From Heloderma charlesbogerti (taxonomy: Eukaryota; Chordata; Lepidosauria; Squamata; Helodermatidae): 64,000 nt of DNA. Under the pieces are notes generated by a model that saw only the letters and a list, made by a program, of their open reading frames with translations, did no database searches and was not told the origin of the DNA. A program made the position numbers and the translations under genes. The stretch covers positions 1,223,938 to 1,287,937 of the forward strand of contig JANEZZ010002239.1 in assembly GCA_026122225.1 (NCBI GenBank), in the 5' to 3' direction. Of the stretch, positions 22,395 to 34,372 are shown piece after piece. Every line of letters starts with the position of its first letter. Position 1 is the first letter of the stretch.

Positions 22395-22665
22395 TTAGAG
22401 GACAGGAATAACTCCTCTCTGCAGAAAGGTTACAACATTTCGGGCTGTTTAGTTTAGGGGGGGAAAGGCAAGTAAGGGAGAACATGATAGAGGTGTATAA
22501 AACTATGCATGATGTGGAGAAAATGGATAAAGAAACTTCTGCCTCTTTCACAATATTAGAAACAGACTATCCAATGAAGTACTAGAACCAGGTCATCCAA
22601 TGAAATGGGAGTTTCAGGACAGACACAAGGAAATACTTCTTCACTAAACCATTCAGGTATGACCT
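22395..22665 (+). mobile_element. CR1 LINE 3' untranslated region
   Basis: GAACATGATAGAGGTGTATA, TGCATGATGTGGAGAAAATG, CAATGAAATGGGAGTTTCAGGACAG and GGAAATACTTCTTCACT form the ordered landmarks of reptile CR1 3' sequence in forward orientation. The 61936-62260 copy carries the downstream end of the same type on the opposite strand. Confidence 0.7.
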
Positions 22666-22689
22666 AAATCATATCCCTTATGAATATAT

Positions 22690-23705
22690 AGTGGAGGTGA
22701 GGAATAGATTTAAGGGATTAGACCTGATAGACAGAGTGCCTGAGGAACTATGGACGGAGGTCCGTAACATTGTTCAGGAGGCAGCAACTCAATCCATCCC
22801 AAAGAAAAAGAAATGCAAGAAAGCCAAGTGGCTGTCTGATGAGGCTTTACAAGTAGCTGAAGAAAGAAGGGAAGCGAAAAGCAAGGGAGAAAGGGGAAGA
22901 TATATCCAACTGAATGCAGAGTTCCAGAGAAGAGCAAAGAGAGACAAGGCCTTCTTAAATGAACAATGCAAAGAAATCGAGGAAAACAACAGAATGGGAA
23001 AGACTAGAGATCTCTTCAAGAAAATTGGAGATCTCAAGGGAACGTTTTGTGCAAAGAGGGGCATGATAAAGGACAAAGAAGGCAGGGACCTAACAGAAGC
23101 AGATGAGATTAAGAAGCGGTGGAAAGAATACACAGAAGAACTACACAGGAAAGATCTGAATGTCCCTGATAGCCATGACAAGCCATGATAGCTATGGCAA
23201 ACCAAGACAGCATAGTAAGAAGCAGAGACATCACCTTGCCGACAAAGGTCCATCTAATCAAAGCTACGGTTTTCCCAGTAGTAATTTATGGCTGCGACAG
23301 CTGGACTATAAGGAAGGCTGAGCGCCGAAGAATTGATGCTTTCGAACTGTGGTGCTGGAGAAGACTCTTACGAGTCCCCTGGACTGCAAGGAGGTCAAAT
23401 CAGTACATCCTAAAGGAAATCAACCCTGAGTGCTCATTGGAAGGACAGATATTGAAGCTGAAGCTCAAATATTTTGGCCACCTAATGCAAAGAGAAAACT
23501 CCCTGGAAAAGACCCTGATGCTGGGAAAGACTGAAGGCAAAAGGAGAAGGGGACGGCAGAGGATGAGATGGCTAGATAGCATCACCGATGCAATGAATAT
23601 GAACTTGAGCATGCTCTGGGAGAGAGTGGAGGACAGGAAGGTCTGGCGTGCTCTGGTCCATGGCATCAAGAAGAGTCGGACACGACTTAACGACTGAACA
23701 ACAAC
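22690..23705 (+). pseudogene. RTE-BovB LINE, internally deleted
   Basis: The first frame (22691-23188) encodes the basic linker between endonuclease and RT (KKKKCKKAKWLSDEAL, then NNRMGKTRDLFKKIGDLKGT). A second frame (23185-23697) encodes the RT thumb and C-terminus (YGCDSWTIRKAERRRID, WCWRRLLRVPWTARRSNQY, LKLKYFGHLMQRE) to the natural stop. The whole catalytic RT core, including the YADD box, is missing between them near 23190. The 3' end is GAGTCGGACACGACTTAACG with an AACAACAACAAC tail. Both retained frames are open over 500 bp, so the copy is fairly young, but it cannot make an active enzyme. Confidence 0.9.
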
Positions 23706-24062
23706 AACAACAGTGCTGAACTTGGGTCACTACCAGCCCACGACACAGCAGGCACCTCAAGCTCAGCTGTTTAATCTTCCAGTTGGGCTGACAAAACTGT
23801 GCAGAGTTACTGAGAGGTGCCCCACAGTTTCCAACACACCCTGCCTGCCAGATGGTGGCTGTTTCATTATGGAGCCTCATTGCCCATATGGGGATCAGTT
23901 TGTGTGGCAACGTACACTTCCAAACGCTGGCCACTGTATGGGGAATTTGAAAGACGACCTGCTCAACTTTTCTGCTAGGCACATCTATAACCATCAGTGT
24001 TTGCATACACACTGTATATAGTATGAAATATTTCCACTTCACTTACAGATTGGCACTTAGAA

Positions 24063-24330
24063 ACTAGGGATGTGCTTCAGATTCGGCCAAATGATGAGCC
24101 AAATTGGGCTGACTGATTCTGGAGATGCTCAAATCAAAGTGGGACTCCTTCAAAGTGGATCAAACCTGAATCTGAGCACTACTGAAGATCCAGGATTTGG
24201 AGGGACACAGACACTATGTCTCCAAAAATTGAAGCATTTCTCCCCCAAGATCTCCATATTGCGAAAACACCAGTGTGGGGAGAAGTGGAAGGGAGAGAAG
24301 GGGTATGGTTTTGTGACTGGCAGCTCTAGC
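24063..24330. mobile_element. Probable left end of a DNA transposon
   Basis: CTAGGGATGTGCTTCAGATTCGG resembles, inverted, the stretch at about 25695-25735 (AATCTTGTC...GTGCACGCCCTTA). The two may bound one diverged element of about 1.7 kb that was later split by the L2-like piece at 24718-25080. No transposase is readable. Confidence 0.35.
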
Positions 24331-24717
24331 TTCTAATCACAGATAATGATTTTACCAGGGCTCTCCAATCCCAGTGCTTGCGGGGGGGATGTTGAAGTAA
24401 TAGATTGCAGCTCTTTGCTAGATCTCTCTCACAGAAGCCGGAATGATAAAAGAAGTTTGGTGGAGTTCTATGGGAACCAACCATTGGGTGCTTGCTTGGA
24501 AAATGCTGGATGTTCAAGTCCTTCTGCTTCTGACACTGTATGCTCCATATCCATCATCCATCCTGTTGCACGTTCTGCAACTCTGGTGCCAATTGAGCAG
24601 AATTTTTTTTAAGTCTTAAACTGTTTTTCATTCATCATAACCCCCTAGCCCCTGGACATATCCTCCTGAATTTTTTTTGCAGATTTCTTTCCTAGGGGCA
24701 CCTGTATGACATCTTCC

Positions 24718-25080
24718 ATTTATTTACTTCTTTATTTAAAACATTTGTATCCTGCCCTATATTATTAAGATCTCAGAGCACAGTACACATAAAATAAATT
24801 TAAACAGTATGAAGCAATAAATAATATAATCAACTTAAAGCATACTAAACCATTAAATATGCTAATACCAATTAGAAAATCTAAAATAGTAAAACAGAAC
24901 AGTATTTTAGGGAAATTAATTAGTCCTCAAAGGCTTTGGTAAAAAGCCATGTTTTAAGTTGGCACTGAAATGGAACCAAAGTCTGTGTCAATCGGGCCTC
25001 CAAGATAAGGGCATTCCACAACTGGGGTACCACAGCAGAGAAGGCCCTCTCCCACATTCCACTATAGTGACATATGCCAT
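24718..25080 (-). pseudogene. L2-clade LINE, 3' end of ORF and UTR
   Basis: On the minus strand the residues ERAFSAVVPQLWNAL (within 24920-25126) match ERAFSEVAPTLWNSLP near the C-terminus of the long L2 ORF at 44727-47753. The following 3' UTR contains the TTTGTATCCTGCCCTA-type block (read on the plus strand) and ends in a TTTATTTA-rich tail. It is an older, 5'-truncated relative of a different subfamily. Confidence 0.7.
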
Positions 25081-25559
25081 TTTCATACCAACCCCCCCCC
25101 ATGGGGGATAAGGGGAAGTGAATCACCCTGCCTCCAATTTGAATACTCCCATATATGCAGGTTTCCTAACTAGGGCCACCTGTATGCTGTATACCATTTT
25201 CTGATTTTCATAACAATTGCCCACAAAGAAGTTGCAGGATTTGGGAAACTCCCAAACTGTAAAGACTATTCTTGCACAAATATCCCCAAACCTATTCATC
25301 TGAAACTTCACAGGAAAGATCATCTCAGAAGGGGCAACCATCCCTGAAAATTTCATTTAATTCCGCCAAGAAATAAAAAAAGTTATTGGTAATTGCCCTA
25401 AAAAAAACCCTAAATATAAAAGGTGTGTATCACAAACTTCCCTGCACTTATTGGTCTGAAATGTGGCAGGCTGCAGGCATAGTCCCCTCACAAGGCACTA
25501 TTATGCCTGCAAATTGCATCCAGTTCTGACAAACAGAAAAAAAAGGTTATAGCCCTTTC

Positions 25560-25735
25560 TTGATTTCCAGTGACACTCAATGGGAGGCACAAAAGTTTGA
25601 ATTCTTGAATCAAGATTCAGATTAGGACCCAAGGTGAAGTGGGAGAGATCCGAAACAGTCAGAGCCAAGCCGGACTGTTTTCTGAATTAGGGACTGAACT
25701 GAATCTTGTCGTCAGTGCACGCCCTTACTAACTTC
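25560..25735. mobile_element. Probable right end of a DNA transposon
   Basis: Contains AAGATTCAGATTAGGACC and ends GTGCACGCCCTTAC. It pairs loosely with the left end at 24063. The assignment is tentative. Confidence 0.3.
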
Positions 25736-25739
25736 AGCA

Positions 25740-26598
25740 ACTACGGCAGAGTGAGCAGAACCAAATGGTAATGCAGGAGCAGCAACAGACAACAACAAGA
25801 AGAACCTGCCTGCAAAACACTGTAGCAGAGCACAACAAGTCCTGTTATTTACCTGGGACAGGATGAAAGCCTACTAAAGGGACAGCTGGCTTCTGAGTCA
25901 CTGCATACATAACCATTTCACCTCCAGAAGTGGCAGCTGCGGGGAAAGGCCTAAGACCTATAAAATGGCATAGCGCTACAGAAGCAGAATGCTCTTTGTT
26001 CAAGCCAGTAATATAATCACTGCTGCTTTGTAAATACATATGTGAGGAGAATGCTAAAGATAGATAACAAAACCTATGCCTCTGGGCTTTCCTGGACTAT
26101 CTGGTTTCCTCCTTGCATCCAGAAAAATCACAAATGCATACAGTACAGACACATGATGCTGATTGGCTAGGGGCCTTTTTTTAAAACTGACCAGCCCTGC
26201 ATGGGTTTTTTTAAAAAAATTCCGTACACTTCAATGTCTGGTGTCTGTCTTCATCCTTGAAACATCTGGGGTGATGGATGCTGTGAAGAGGAGGTGTTGC
26301 TGTTGCTGGTGTTGTTGCCTTTGCTCTGTTGTTTGTTTTGACCAGGAACAGGGGGAGTGCCTGGCTGCTACAGGCTCTGTAGGGCATGGCTTTCCTTTGC
26401 AATCAGCATGGGCAGGGGGAGTGACAAGGACCAAGGAGCAGGAAAAGGGGCCAAGGTTGTCATTGCAGACCACGTGGGGAACTGCTATTCTGTTAGTCAA
26501 ACTTTCTCTCTGGCATAGCAGAGAGCTCTCGTGATTACTTTGGCCTTTTGGGGTAGAGGGTGGGTGGATTCAAGATGCAGGGAGATTCAGGTTGTGAA
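25740..26598. other. No recognised gene
   Basis: A TGTTGCTGTTGCTGGTGTTG tract (near 26297) gives low-complexity ORFs. No exon is supported. Confidence 0.3.
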
Positions 26599-26599
26599 A

Positions 26600-27872
26600 C
26601 AAATGGGTATCCTGGAGAGTGTCCTTTTCCAACCCCACTCCCCTGCGGGTTGTGGCCGGGCTCTGGTGAGTCAGTAGCTGAAGGTACAACAGAAAAGCAA
26701 GCTGTGCCAGAGTCCACAAACAGTCCTAGTCAGATCTGAAATAGCAAATAACAAGGCCAGGCAGCATAGACAAAAGGGATTAGGCAGAGAGAGTAAACAA
26801 ATCCATGCAAAGATCACTTATAGAATGAGGTCTAAGCAGATGGCGGGGTCAGCAGGCAGGTAGCAGGCTGGAGCCAGAGTCAAACATAGCCTTTGTTTCT
26901 AGCACCTTCTGTAAACTTCTACTGGGCTTTTCATCCTGGAGCTGCCAGAGCCCCACCCAAGCCCCAGCTGCAGTCATGCACTTCCATTGCAGAGTCCTCC
27001 TCTTGAGGAGTCCCTTTCCTCCCAAGTAGGCCTCTGCTGCAGCCTGCCACTTTGTTGATGTTCTCTGAACTGGGCCTGTCTCTTCAGGTTCTGTCACTGC
27101 TTGGGACTTTGGGGGTGCTCCTTCCTCCTCTGAGGTAGACTCCTCCTCCTCCTGAGGGGCTGGGACCTCAGTGGGCTCCTCCATGGGCTTAGGCCCCTTT
27201 CACAGTGCATGGTCTTAGCATCGTCCTCTTTTGGACCCTCTAACTCTTCCTCCTTGGAGGAATCCTCCCATGAGGGCATGCAGAGGGAGGGAGAGATATC
27301 TCTGTGGATGGAGAGAGAGGAAGAGTGTAGGAAGAATAAAGGAAAAAGGAAGACTGTGAGATTGGGAGATGTAAGAAAGGAAAAAAGACTGTGGAGTTGG
27401 AGTGGGAATTAAATTGTCTACCATGGATTCACTTGATCTGGGCTTAGGTTGACCATGGTGATATGGTGGTTGGGCTCCAGTTGTTTGCATTGTGTACTTG
27501 TGCTGACAACAGTCTGGAGTAGGTCCTTGGTCAAAGTTATTAGCATTTATAGGAGGACTTGCCCTGCTGAGTGCTTGATGCAATGACACAGCAATCTTGT
27601 GTGGAAAACAGAGAGCTGGGAAGAAAAACAAAAGCTCCAGCCAGGTGGAAGAGAAGGAAAGAGGAGAGGGAGAGGGGGGAGGAAGGCGGGTCTACAGAAG
27701 CACCTGCAGCCTTTCTATTTTTTCCTTCTGCTTTTCCCTGTGTGCTTAGTGGGAGGGGAATTGGGGAAGGTGGAGTCTGTCTCTGCAGAGCACATTGTCT
27801 TGAGGTTACATTAAAAAAAGGCGGCAGGCTCCTAGAAGTTAATGGGGTGTAAACATTCATGGATTCCTGACA
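26600..27872 (-). repeat. Possible old LTR-like element
   Basis: On the minus strand the block begins TGTCAGGAATCC (27872), like the TGTCAGG start of the solo LTRs. It encodes an acidic, glutamate- and serine-rich stretch (EEEESTSEEEG near 27110-27150) reminiscent of the LTR-borne ORF. The plus strand is purine-rich from 27270 to 27700. I could not find a matching terminus or a target duplication, and no poly(A) signal is convincing. A fragment of a host gene is less likely because the frame is short and not splice-bounded. Confidence 0.25.
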
Positions 27873-27879
27873 GGCCTCT

Positions 27880-28772
27880 TTGATTTCTTCATAACAACAA
27901 AATGGCTAAACCACTTGGATGTGTTGCATGGCCCATTTTCCTCTCTAGGATGGCTCATGTTCAGCTCCCAGTTTGGCCACTAACCTAGGCATGCTTGAAA
28001 TTCCTCAGTTTGAAGGCTCTTGTTCCAGTTAGTTAGCATCCCATCTAGAATTTGATGGGTATTAGTTATTTCTTCAGAAGAATATGGCTTCACCGAATCA
28101 CTTAGGGAAGACTTCTTATTACTGAAAAGTTGATTTGACTCAATATAAGGATGATCTCAAAATATTTTAAGGGTTCAGGAGGACTGCAAGTGCCTGGGAG
28201 GGTAAAAAAATGGCAGAAGGAATACTTTGAAATAGTTTAGAGAAAGACTTCTGAGTGCTATTAGGGATGTATGAACCCCACATTATCTGCTCGGGGGAGG
28301 GGGCAGCAGGGAAATCCAGGCTGCTTGGGGCCCTGTGGATTTCCCTGGAGCCTTAACACATGTATTGAATTTCACAGAATGGTTCTCCTCCATTCTAAAC
28401 AGTGCGATTGCCTCATGGTAGCCACCATTAGCCAATCGCAGGAAAAATATGGCCGTAAATTGCATAGTCTATGGCATTTGTGGCCATAAAGCACTTTGTT
28501 CTATGTAAATGATGGCTGTTTACGCCACCCCGAGGGAAATCTGATGGACCAGGAGGTGAGTGGGGTCAGTCCACTGTGGACTTCGCAGGTCAGATTCTTG
28601 AGAATCTGGCCTGATTTGAGTCCACAGTGGACCACCCTTAAGGGTTATTCCACATTTCTTGCATTATTTCAGATGTCATTTTTATGGGCATTCCTACTCC
28701 CTTCTGGCAAAAGATACAAAACTTTATCATAGCAGAATAGTTATAGTTCTAATAAATAGTTTCTTATTAGAT
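27880..28772. other. No recognised gene
   Basis: A phrase GGGATGTATGAACCCC at 28264 resembles the ends of the AGGGATGT families, and CAGTCCACTGTGGACT / AGTCCACAGTGGAC (28568-28632) is a small inverted repeat. Nothing coding is supported. Confidence 0.3.
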
Positions 28773-29552
28773 TTATTGTTGTTGTTCAGTTGTGTCCGAC
28801 TCGTGACCCCATGGACCATAGCACGCCAGGCCTTCCTGTCCTCCGCTCCCTCCCTGAGCATGCTCAAGTCCATATTCATTGCATCAGTGATGCTATCTAG
28901 CCATCTCATCCTCTGCCATCTCCTTCTCCTTTTGCCTTCAGTCTTTCCCAGCATCAGGGTCTTTTCCAGGGGGTTTTCTCTTTGCATTAGGTGGCCAAAA
29001 TATTTGAGCTTCAGCTTCAGTATCTGTCCTTCCAATGAGCACTCAGGGTTGATTTCCTTTAGGATGGACTGATTTGACCTCCTTGCAGTCCAGGGGGTTT
29101 GTAAGAGTCTTCTCCAGCACCACAGTTCGAATGCATCGATTCTTCAGTGCTCAGCCTTCCTTATAGTCCAGCTGTCACAGCCATATATGACTACTGGGAA
29201 AACCATAGCTTTGATTATGCGGACCTTTGTCGGCAAGATGATGTCTCTGCTTCTTACTACGCTGTCTAGGTTTGCCATAGCTTTCCTCAGGAGCAAGCGT
29301 CTTTTAATTTCATGGCTACAGTCACCGTCTGCGGTGATCTTGGAGCCCAAGAAAATAAAATCTGTCAGTGCTTCCATTTCTTCCCCCTCTGTATGCCAGG
29401 AAGTGATGGGGCCAGATGCCATGATCTTCATTTTTTTAATGTTGAGTTTCAAACCAGCTTTTGCACTCTCCTCTTTCACACTCAACAAGAGGCTCTTTAG
29501 ATCCTCTTCGCTTTCTGCCATTAGGGTGGTATCGTCTGCGTATCTGCATGGC
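28773..29552 (-). pseudogene. RTE-BovB LINE, C-terminal part
   Basis: The minus strand begins in the YADD box region (right edge, near 29548) and continues through MAESEEDLKSLLLSVKEES, the ITSWHTEGEEME block and the YGCDSWTIRKAEH block to a stop near 29144. The frame then continues to the LKLKYFGHLMQREN block and the 3' terminus (28773, complement of TCGGACACAACTG plus AACAACAACAAT). It is truncated just upstream of the catalytic box. A premature stop and a small indel near 28790-28800 mark it as dead. Confidence 0.9.
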
Positions 29553-29559
29553 TAAAGAA

Positions 29560-30104
29560 ACATGGCATGTGAACAGTGAGCTACAACTCAAACCTTTAAA
29601 ATCTCAGATTTTTAAAAGGCCCGGGAATTTTTTTTTAAAAGTCTAAATGAGAGGTTACCAGAGTGTGGAAACCTGTGGCCAAGCTCTCTGCATCCAGGTA
29701 GTGTCGCACAATGGAGTGGGTGACAGGGAAGAAAACAGAACATGTGCCCAACGCCAAGGCAAACAGACTGATGCTCCCTTGCATTGGGATGCATGTGCAA
29801 ATGTGCATCCCATCGGGAAAAAAATCATGGTGGAGAAAGTCATCTGCATTCTGAAGCCTGTTATCATCTGCATATCTGAGTATAGATGTCATTCCTCTGC
29901 ACTATATTACAATGGGCTACACATTTTGATACTCACTCTATGCAACCAGCACCATCCTGGTTGCCTCGGCAATGTGAGTGAACAAAACCAGAACCAGCAT
30001 TAATTCAAAACATCAAATTCTAAAATAATTTATTAGACATAGAAGCAGGGTGCAGCTGCCAATGGCCAGGCCCAGAACACCATGGTAACAGTGACAGGAC
30101 TAAG
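29560..30104. other. No recognised gene
   Basis: The phrase ATCATCTGCATATCTGAGTA near 29868 resembles the BovB sequence at the truncated edge at 29534-29546, so a displaced BovB scrap is possible. Otherwise unrecognised. Confidence 0.25.
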
Positions 30105-30196
30105 ACTGCAGTCCTTCATACAGTTACCTGAGAGTGTGTCCCATTGAACTCAATGGGGCTTACTTCCAAGTAGACCTGATTAGAAATGTGCTGTAA
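30105..30196. mobile_element. MITE family G
   Basis: A short palindromic repeat: GTCCCATTGAACTCAATGGG is the centre and CTTACTTCCAAGTAGACCTG follows. Related copies are at 31962-32046, 37526-37614, 38146-38232, 42862-42982 and 49308-49376. Confidence 0.6.
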
Positions 30197-30199
30197 AAT

Positions 30200-31165
30200 A
30201 GCATACACAAACAAGCAGTATTGGTAACAAACATCAACACAGTGACTGTTGTGAAGTTTGGAAAGTCAAAATGAATGTTTTTTTTCAAAAGCATATTTGT
30301 ATTCTTTTCAATATAAAACTATAAAATAGATTAGTATGCAAACTGCAATTGCAAGTACTCTCATTTACATTCCTAATGCACTAATTGTAGTTGGAAAGGA
30401 TAATGTTTATTTTGATATCTTACACTAGCATTTAATCCACCAATGTGGGGGAAATATGCATTTGAAGGAGCTGGGACTGATGCTAGTTTGTGCTTTAGCT
30501 TCATTTGAAAATTCAGAAAACTTTGTCTAGATAATAAAGAACTATTCTGAGTCAATGCCACACTGCAAGACCAGTCATTCAGGCTGGTGTGGTAACTAAC
30601 TTTCCGTCACCATGTTGCACTTAGAATTCCTATTAATATTCCACTAAGATACACAGTAAAAGAAGAATGGATCACCAGAATAATTAAAATATGTTTAATT
30701 TGCATGGAGCTCAGGGCATTGTTCTGACATCAAACATCAGTGTCAACTGTATGTGGAATTTCAACTGACAGTGCTTCATTTATGTGAAAATTAGCTTAAG
30801 TGTACAAAGAATGAAAAATTTATGATTATTTCATATTTTAATAAATGCAGCACTGTGCATTAATTTTGCCTTCTAAACTATTTTGACAGTGACAAGGGAA
30901 TCCTTCGTAGACTGCACTTCTGTTCCCAGCTTCCTTTGGAATTCTCTGCTGATAATATTATGCTAGTTATGTCTTTATGCCTTGAAAAATAATATACAAC
31001 AAAGCTCATTTGAAGAATTCTATTTCCCCTCTTTCCCTTTCATGACTCAGTTCAAAATAACATACATTTTCAAATCAGTCTGTACATAGAATTTAATATA
31101 CACATTCTATGAAAATCTTTATATTAACAATACTAGCAAATTTCCATAAGCCAATGAGATACACC
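30200..31165. other. No recognised gene; AT-rich, unique-looking
   Basis: This is the longest stretch without any recognised repeat motif in the first half. It is AT-rich with no supported ORF. It could hold conserved non-coding sequence, which I cannot test here. Confidence 0.3.
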
Positions 31166-31296
31166 AGACCTCCTCAATCTGGTACCCTCCAGATACATGG
31201 ACTACAATTCCCATCCTCCCCAACCATTGGTCATATTGGCTGGGGCTGATAGTAGATAGTCTAAAACATCTGGAGAGGTTGGGGAAGGCTGAGATA
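31166..31296. mobile_element. Palindromic MITE, family E
   Basis: GACCTCCTCAATCTGGTACCCTCCAGAT at the left faces ATCTGGAGAGGTTGGGGAAG at the right, with GGACTACAATTCCCATCCTC inside. Complete but diverged. Confidence 0.6.
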
Positions 31297-31961
31297 AGTG
31301 AATGTGTAATTTTATGGTATTGTAAACCACAATTCTCATTAGTTTATTCTTTGCTGACTCCCAAATTTTCATATCTTATGGTCACCAGGAGAGAGGCTAC
31401 TCAAGTTCTTCTATATTCCAGTTGACTTAAGTGGCTTCACTTAAAGGTGTATTGCAATACACATTTTAATTTGATATTAATCACTGCTCTGGAAGAAACT
31501 TTCAACATTCTCCCCTATTAATTTTGCCCTGGTTTTTGGAACTGTGCATCACAGTTTAAGAATAATTCAGCCAAGTCCTTATAAACCATTATGTGTAATT
31601 CCCTCATCTATTTTGTATACTACCTTGTATTAGTGCAGGGCTGCCTAGTTGCATGTTGAAGTCACTCTACATACCTACAAAGCCATACACATTGGCTGAT
31701 AGAAATGATTGACAAGAACTAATGAAAATCATAAAAACTTATCTGTTGAAATTGTTTGTTTATGGGAGAGAAAGTGGGAAGGGAAATGGTTCGAGTTTCA
31801 AAACGTAAGTCATAATGTGCAAAATTAGTACGGTTAATGGCACTCTCAAGAGAGAACACAGCACGATCACGCCATACAAGTGCAGGCCCACCAATACTTC
31901 TCAAACCTCACGGACAATGAAACATATTGTAAAAGGCTATCTTCTTATTTAATGTAATTTA

Positions 31962-32046
31962 CAGCCTGAGTCTATGAATGTTTACTCAGATGTACATCCC
32001 ACTGAGTTCAGTGGGACATACTAAAAAGTGTGTTCAATATTGCAAC
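31962..32046. mobile_element. MITE family G
   Basis: Contains TGTTTACTCAGATGTACATC and CCACTGAGTTCAGTGGGACA, matching the family G centre. Confidence 0.5.
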
Positions 32047-32179
32047 ATTTGGTTTATGGTATGGATCTCTATTTTGCAATATAAATTGCAAAGCCTAGGC
32101 GTCTGATCCAGAACCTATAGTGTGAGTGTGCACGCACGCACACATGTGTGGCAGGGGGAAGGTAAAGCCTCCAGATCAG

Positions 32180-32518
32180 CACCCCTGCACCTGGAAAGGA
32201 AAGGAAAGGAAAGGAAAGGTTCCTCCTGTGCAAGCACCGGGTCATTACTGACCCCTAGAGGGGCGCCGCTTACGCTGGCATTTTCATGGCAGACTATAGC
32301 GGGGTGGTTTGCCATTGCCTTCCCCAGTTGTGGCTACCTTTCCCCCAGCAAGCTGGGTAGTCATTTTACCGATCTCAGAAGGATGGAGGGCTGAGTCAAC
32401 CTGAGCCGGCTACCCGAGACCCGGCTTCCGCTGGGATAGAACTCAGGTCATGGGGAGAGTTTCGGTTGCAATACTGCCGCCTACCACTCTGCGCCACACA
32501 AGGCTCACCCCTGCACCT
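32180..32518 (-). mobile_element. tRNA-derived SINE with 13-bp duplication
   Basis: The element (32193-32505) is on the minus strand. Its head reads TGTGTGGCGCAGAGTGGTAG, an A box, and it has a core with GGTAAAATGACTACCCAGCT as in CORE-type SINEs. Its 3' tail is a (TTTCC)n run, seen here as (GGAAA)n at 32193-32219. A perfect 13-bp duplication CACCCCTGCACCT flanks it at 32180-32192 and 32506-32518. It lacks the BovB terminus found in the SINE at 21416, so another LINE may have mobilised it. Confidence 0.85.
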
Positions 32519-32519
32519 A

Positions 32520-34372
32520 CTCAAGGGTAAAAACAAAAAAAGACATAGATGCTAGCTACATCTTTAAAGCAATGTCTGCTTTGGCCCTTAGACTGCTATC
32601 TCGAGGGTTCTGGTCTAGCTGCAATTTATATTCTTACTCACTGTGTCCTAACCATAGCAGTGGGACAGAGAAAGGTATGGAGGTTTCAGGACTTTCCCCA
32701 ATCCAATCCCCACCCCACCAAATCCATTGCAATATTGTCCTCAAGTAGAGTGCTTCATTTTTGCCAACAGGAGCGAATGCTAGCCATTTATTTGTATGAG
32801 GGGAGCTTTGGTTCTGTATCAACAATGTCCCAGAATGCACACAGTCCCATACAATTAAAGAGGAATTACTGAGAACTGAGCCTCTAAATAGCCCCACCCT
32901 TTTATTTTCATAGTCCAAATGTGTCGGAATGTTGGAATATGATGGGAACGTAGGCTTTTAGAAGCATTGAAAAAGATACTTTAATATTGAAGGCCTGTCA
33001 GAAATGCTCAATTGACTGTGCTGTTCTATCCCAGTGGACTCTTTATAAAATGTAATTATTCTCCAGAATATTCAGAGCTCTCATTACATCCTGACGAAGT
33101 GCACCCATCTCCCTATATAGCATCCACCCCAGAATCCCTTGTCTCCGAAACTTGGAAGCGAAACTGTACAAAACTCTGGTGGGTCCTCAGTAATCCAATG
33201 CTAAGCACATTCTTTCTAGGCACTTCCTGACAGCTGCTTCCAGCAGAGTTGGCAGGAGATAAACAGCCAGCTGCTAACCCTAAGAGGAGGTACAATGTCA
33301 CTACTGCAGGTAGATGAAATGGGGGGAAATCTGTCAAGATTGCATAGGCAGAAAACACAGAAGAATTTAATGGAAAGAGAGTGTGGGGGATAATTACAAG
33401 ACAGGTATTTTTAATGCTTGCTGGCAGACTCCCTAACTCTTGTATTTAAATGGCTTTTTTAATTAAAAAACAGCAGGGTTTGAATACTAATCTTTCTCAG
33501 CAGATAGCAGATGATGTTTCTCAAGTTTTGGAAGGGCTAAATCAGTCTGAATCTGATCCTCCACTTTCGTAAGCCAGTTTCGTTGTACTTCAATATTATT
33601 GATGTCTAAGAATGCTGCTTTTGACATATTCCTTCCAATATGGCAGAAAATGTCTAGGTACTAAGATCATGAGATATCCCCCATTTCTCATTGGTGTTTT
33701 ATTAAACTTATTTTTCCTCTTTGTCTTATCCTTTCTTGTTACTTCAAAATACTTCTTCCTCACTAAAAATAGCAAGTGCCTGGGTGCCAGCTTTAAATGT
33801 GCATTGTATGAACCCATAACAGTCAGGGTGGGCGGGGATCCAATTGCTGCACTTTTCTTTTTACTTTCTTTGTAAGCTATTTAAATTGCATATCAGAAGG
33901 CAAGGTTGTCTGACATTCCTGGGTTTTCTCAACATATACATTTGGAGAGGCGGGGAGCAAAAGACACTATCATGTCAAGGATGTCATACAAAAGTAAATG
34001 GTTAGCCAATTGTTATGAACTGAGGCATCCCAAATGTAAAGCAATTTAGCAATTTCATGCCATCTCAAGTCATGGTATCTATGGGTAAAGGAATTTTAAA
34101 AGAGAATTCAATCTTATTCTATTTTGTGTCAACAAATGTGAATTGCTTTGGATTTTTTTTTCTATTGTATATTTCTATGTAATGCAGTGGTGGGAGGACA
34201 GTAACTGCAAGCAAAGATACAAAGAAAAAGCTAAACTCAGCATCATAATGAGTCTTACACTACAGTCTTAATTATATTTATTGAGCTCAAAGAAAAAGAA
34301 AGAGTTCTAAAACAAATCATCAAAGACATTATTATATTTTTAGACTGCCTTTCAACCAAAGTAGTCTTCAAC
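32520..34372. other. No recognised gene
   Basis: Mixed AT-rich DNA. The ORFs are short and have no recognisable domain. No repeat with definable ends was recognised. Confidence 0.35.

Noticed and set aside
26849..27279. Acidic minus-strand frames as a host gene exon
   Set aside because: No splice-bounded structure and no recognised domain; the style resembles the LTR-borne ORF, so it is listed only as possible LTR-like sequence.
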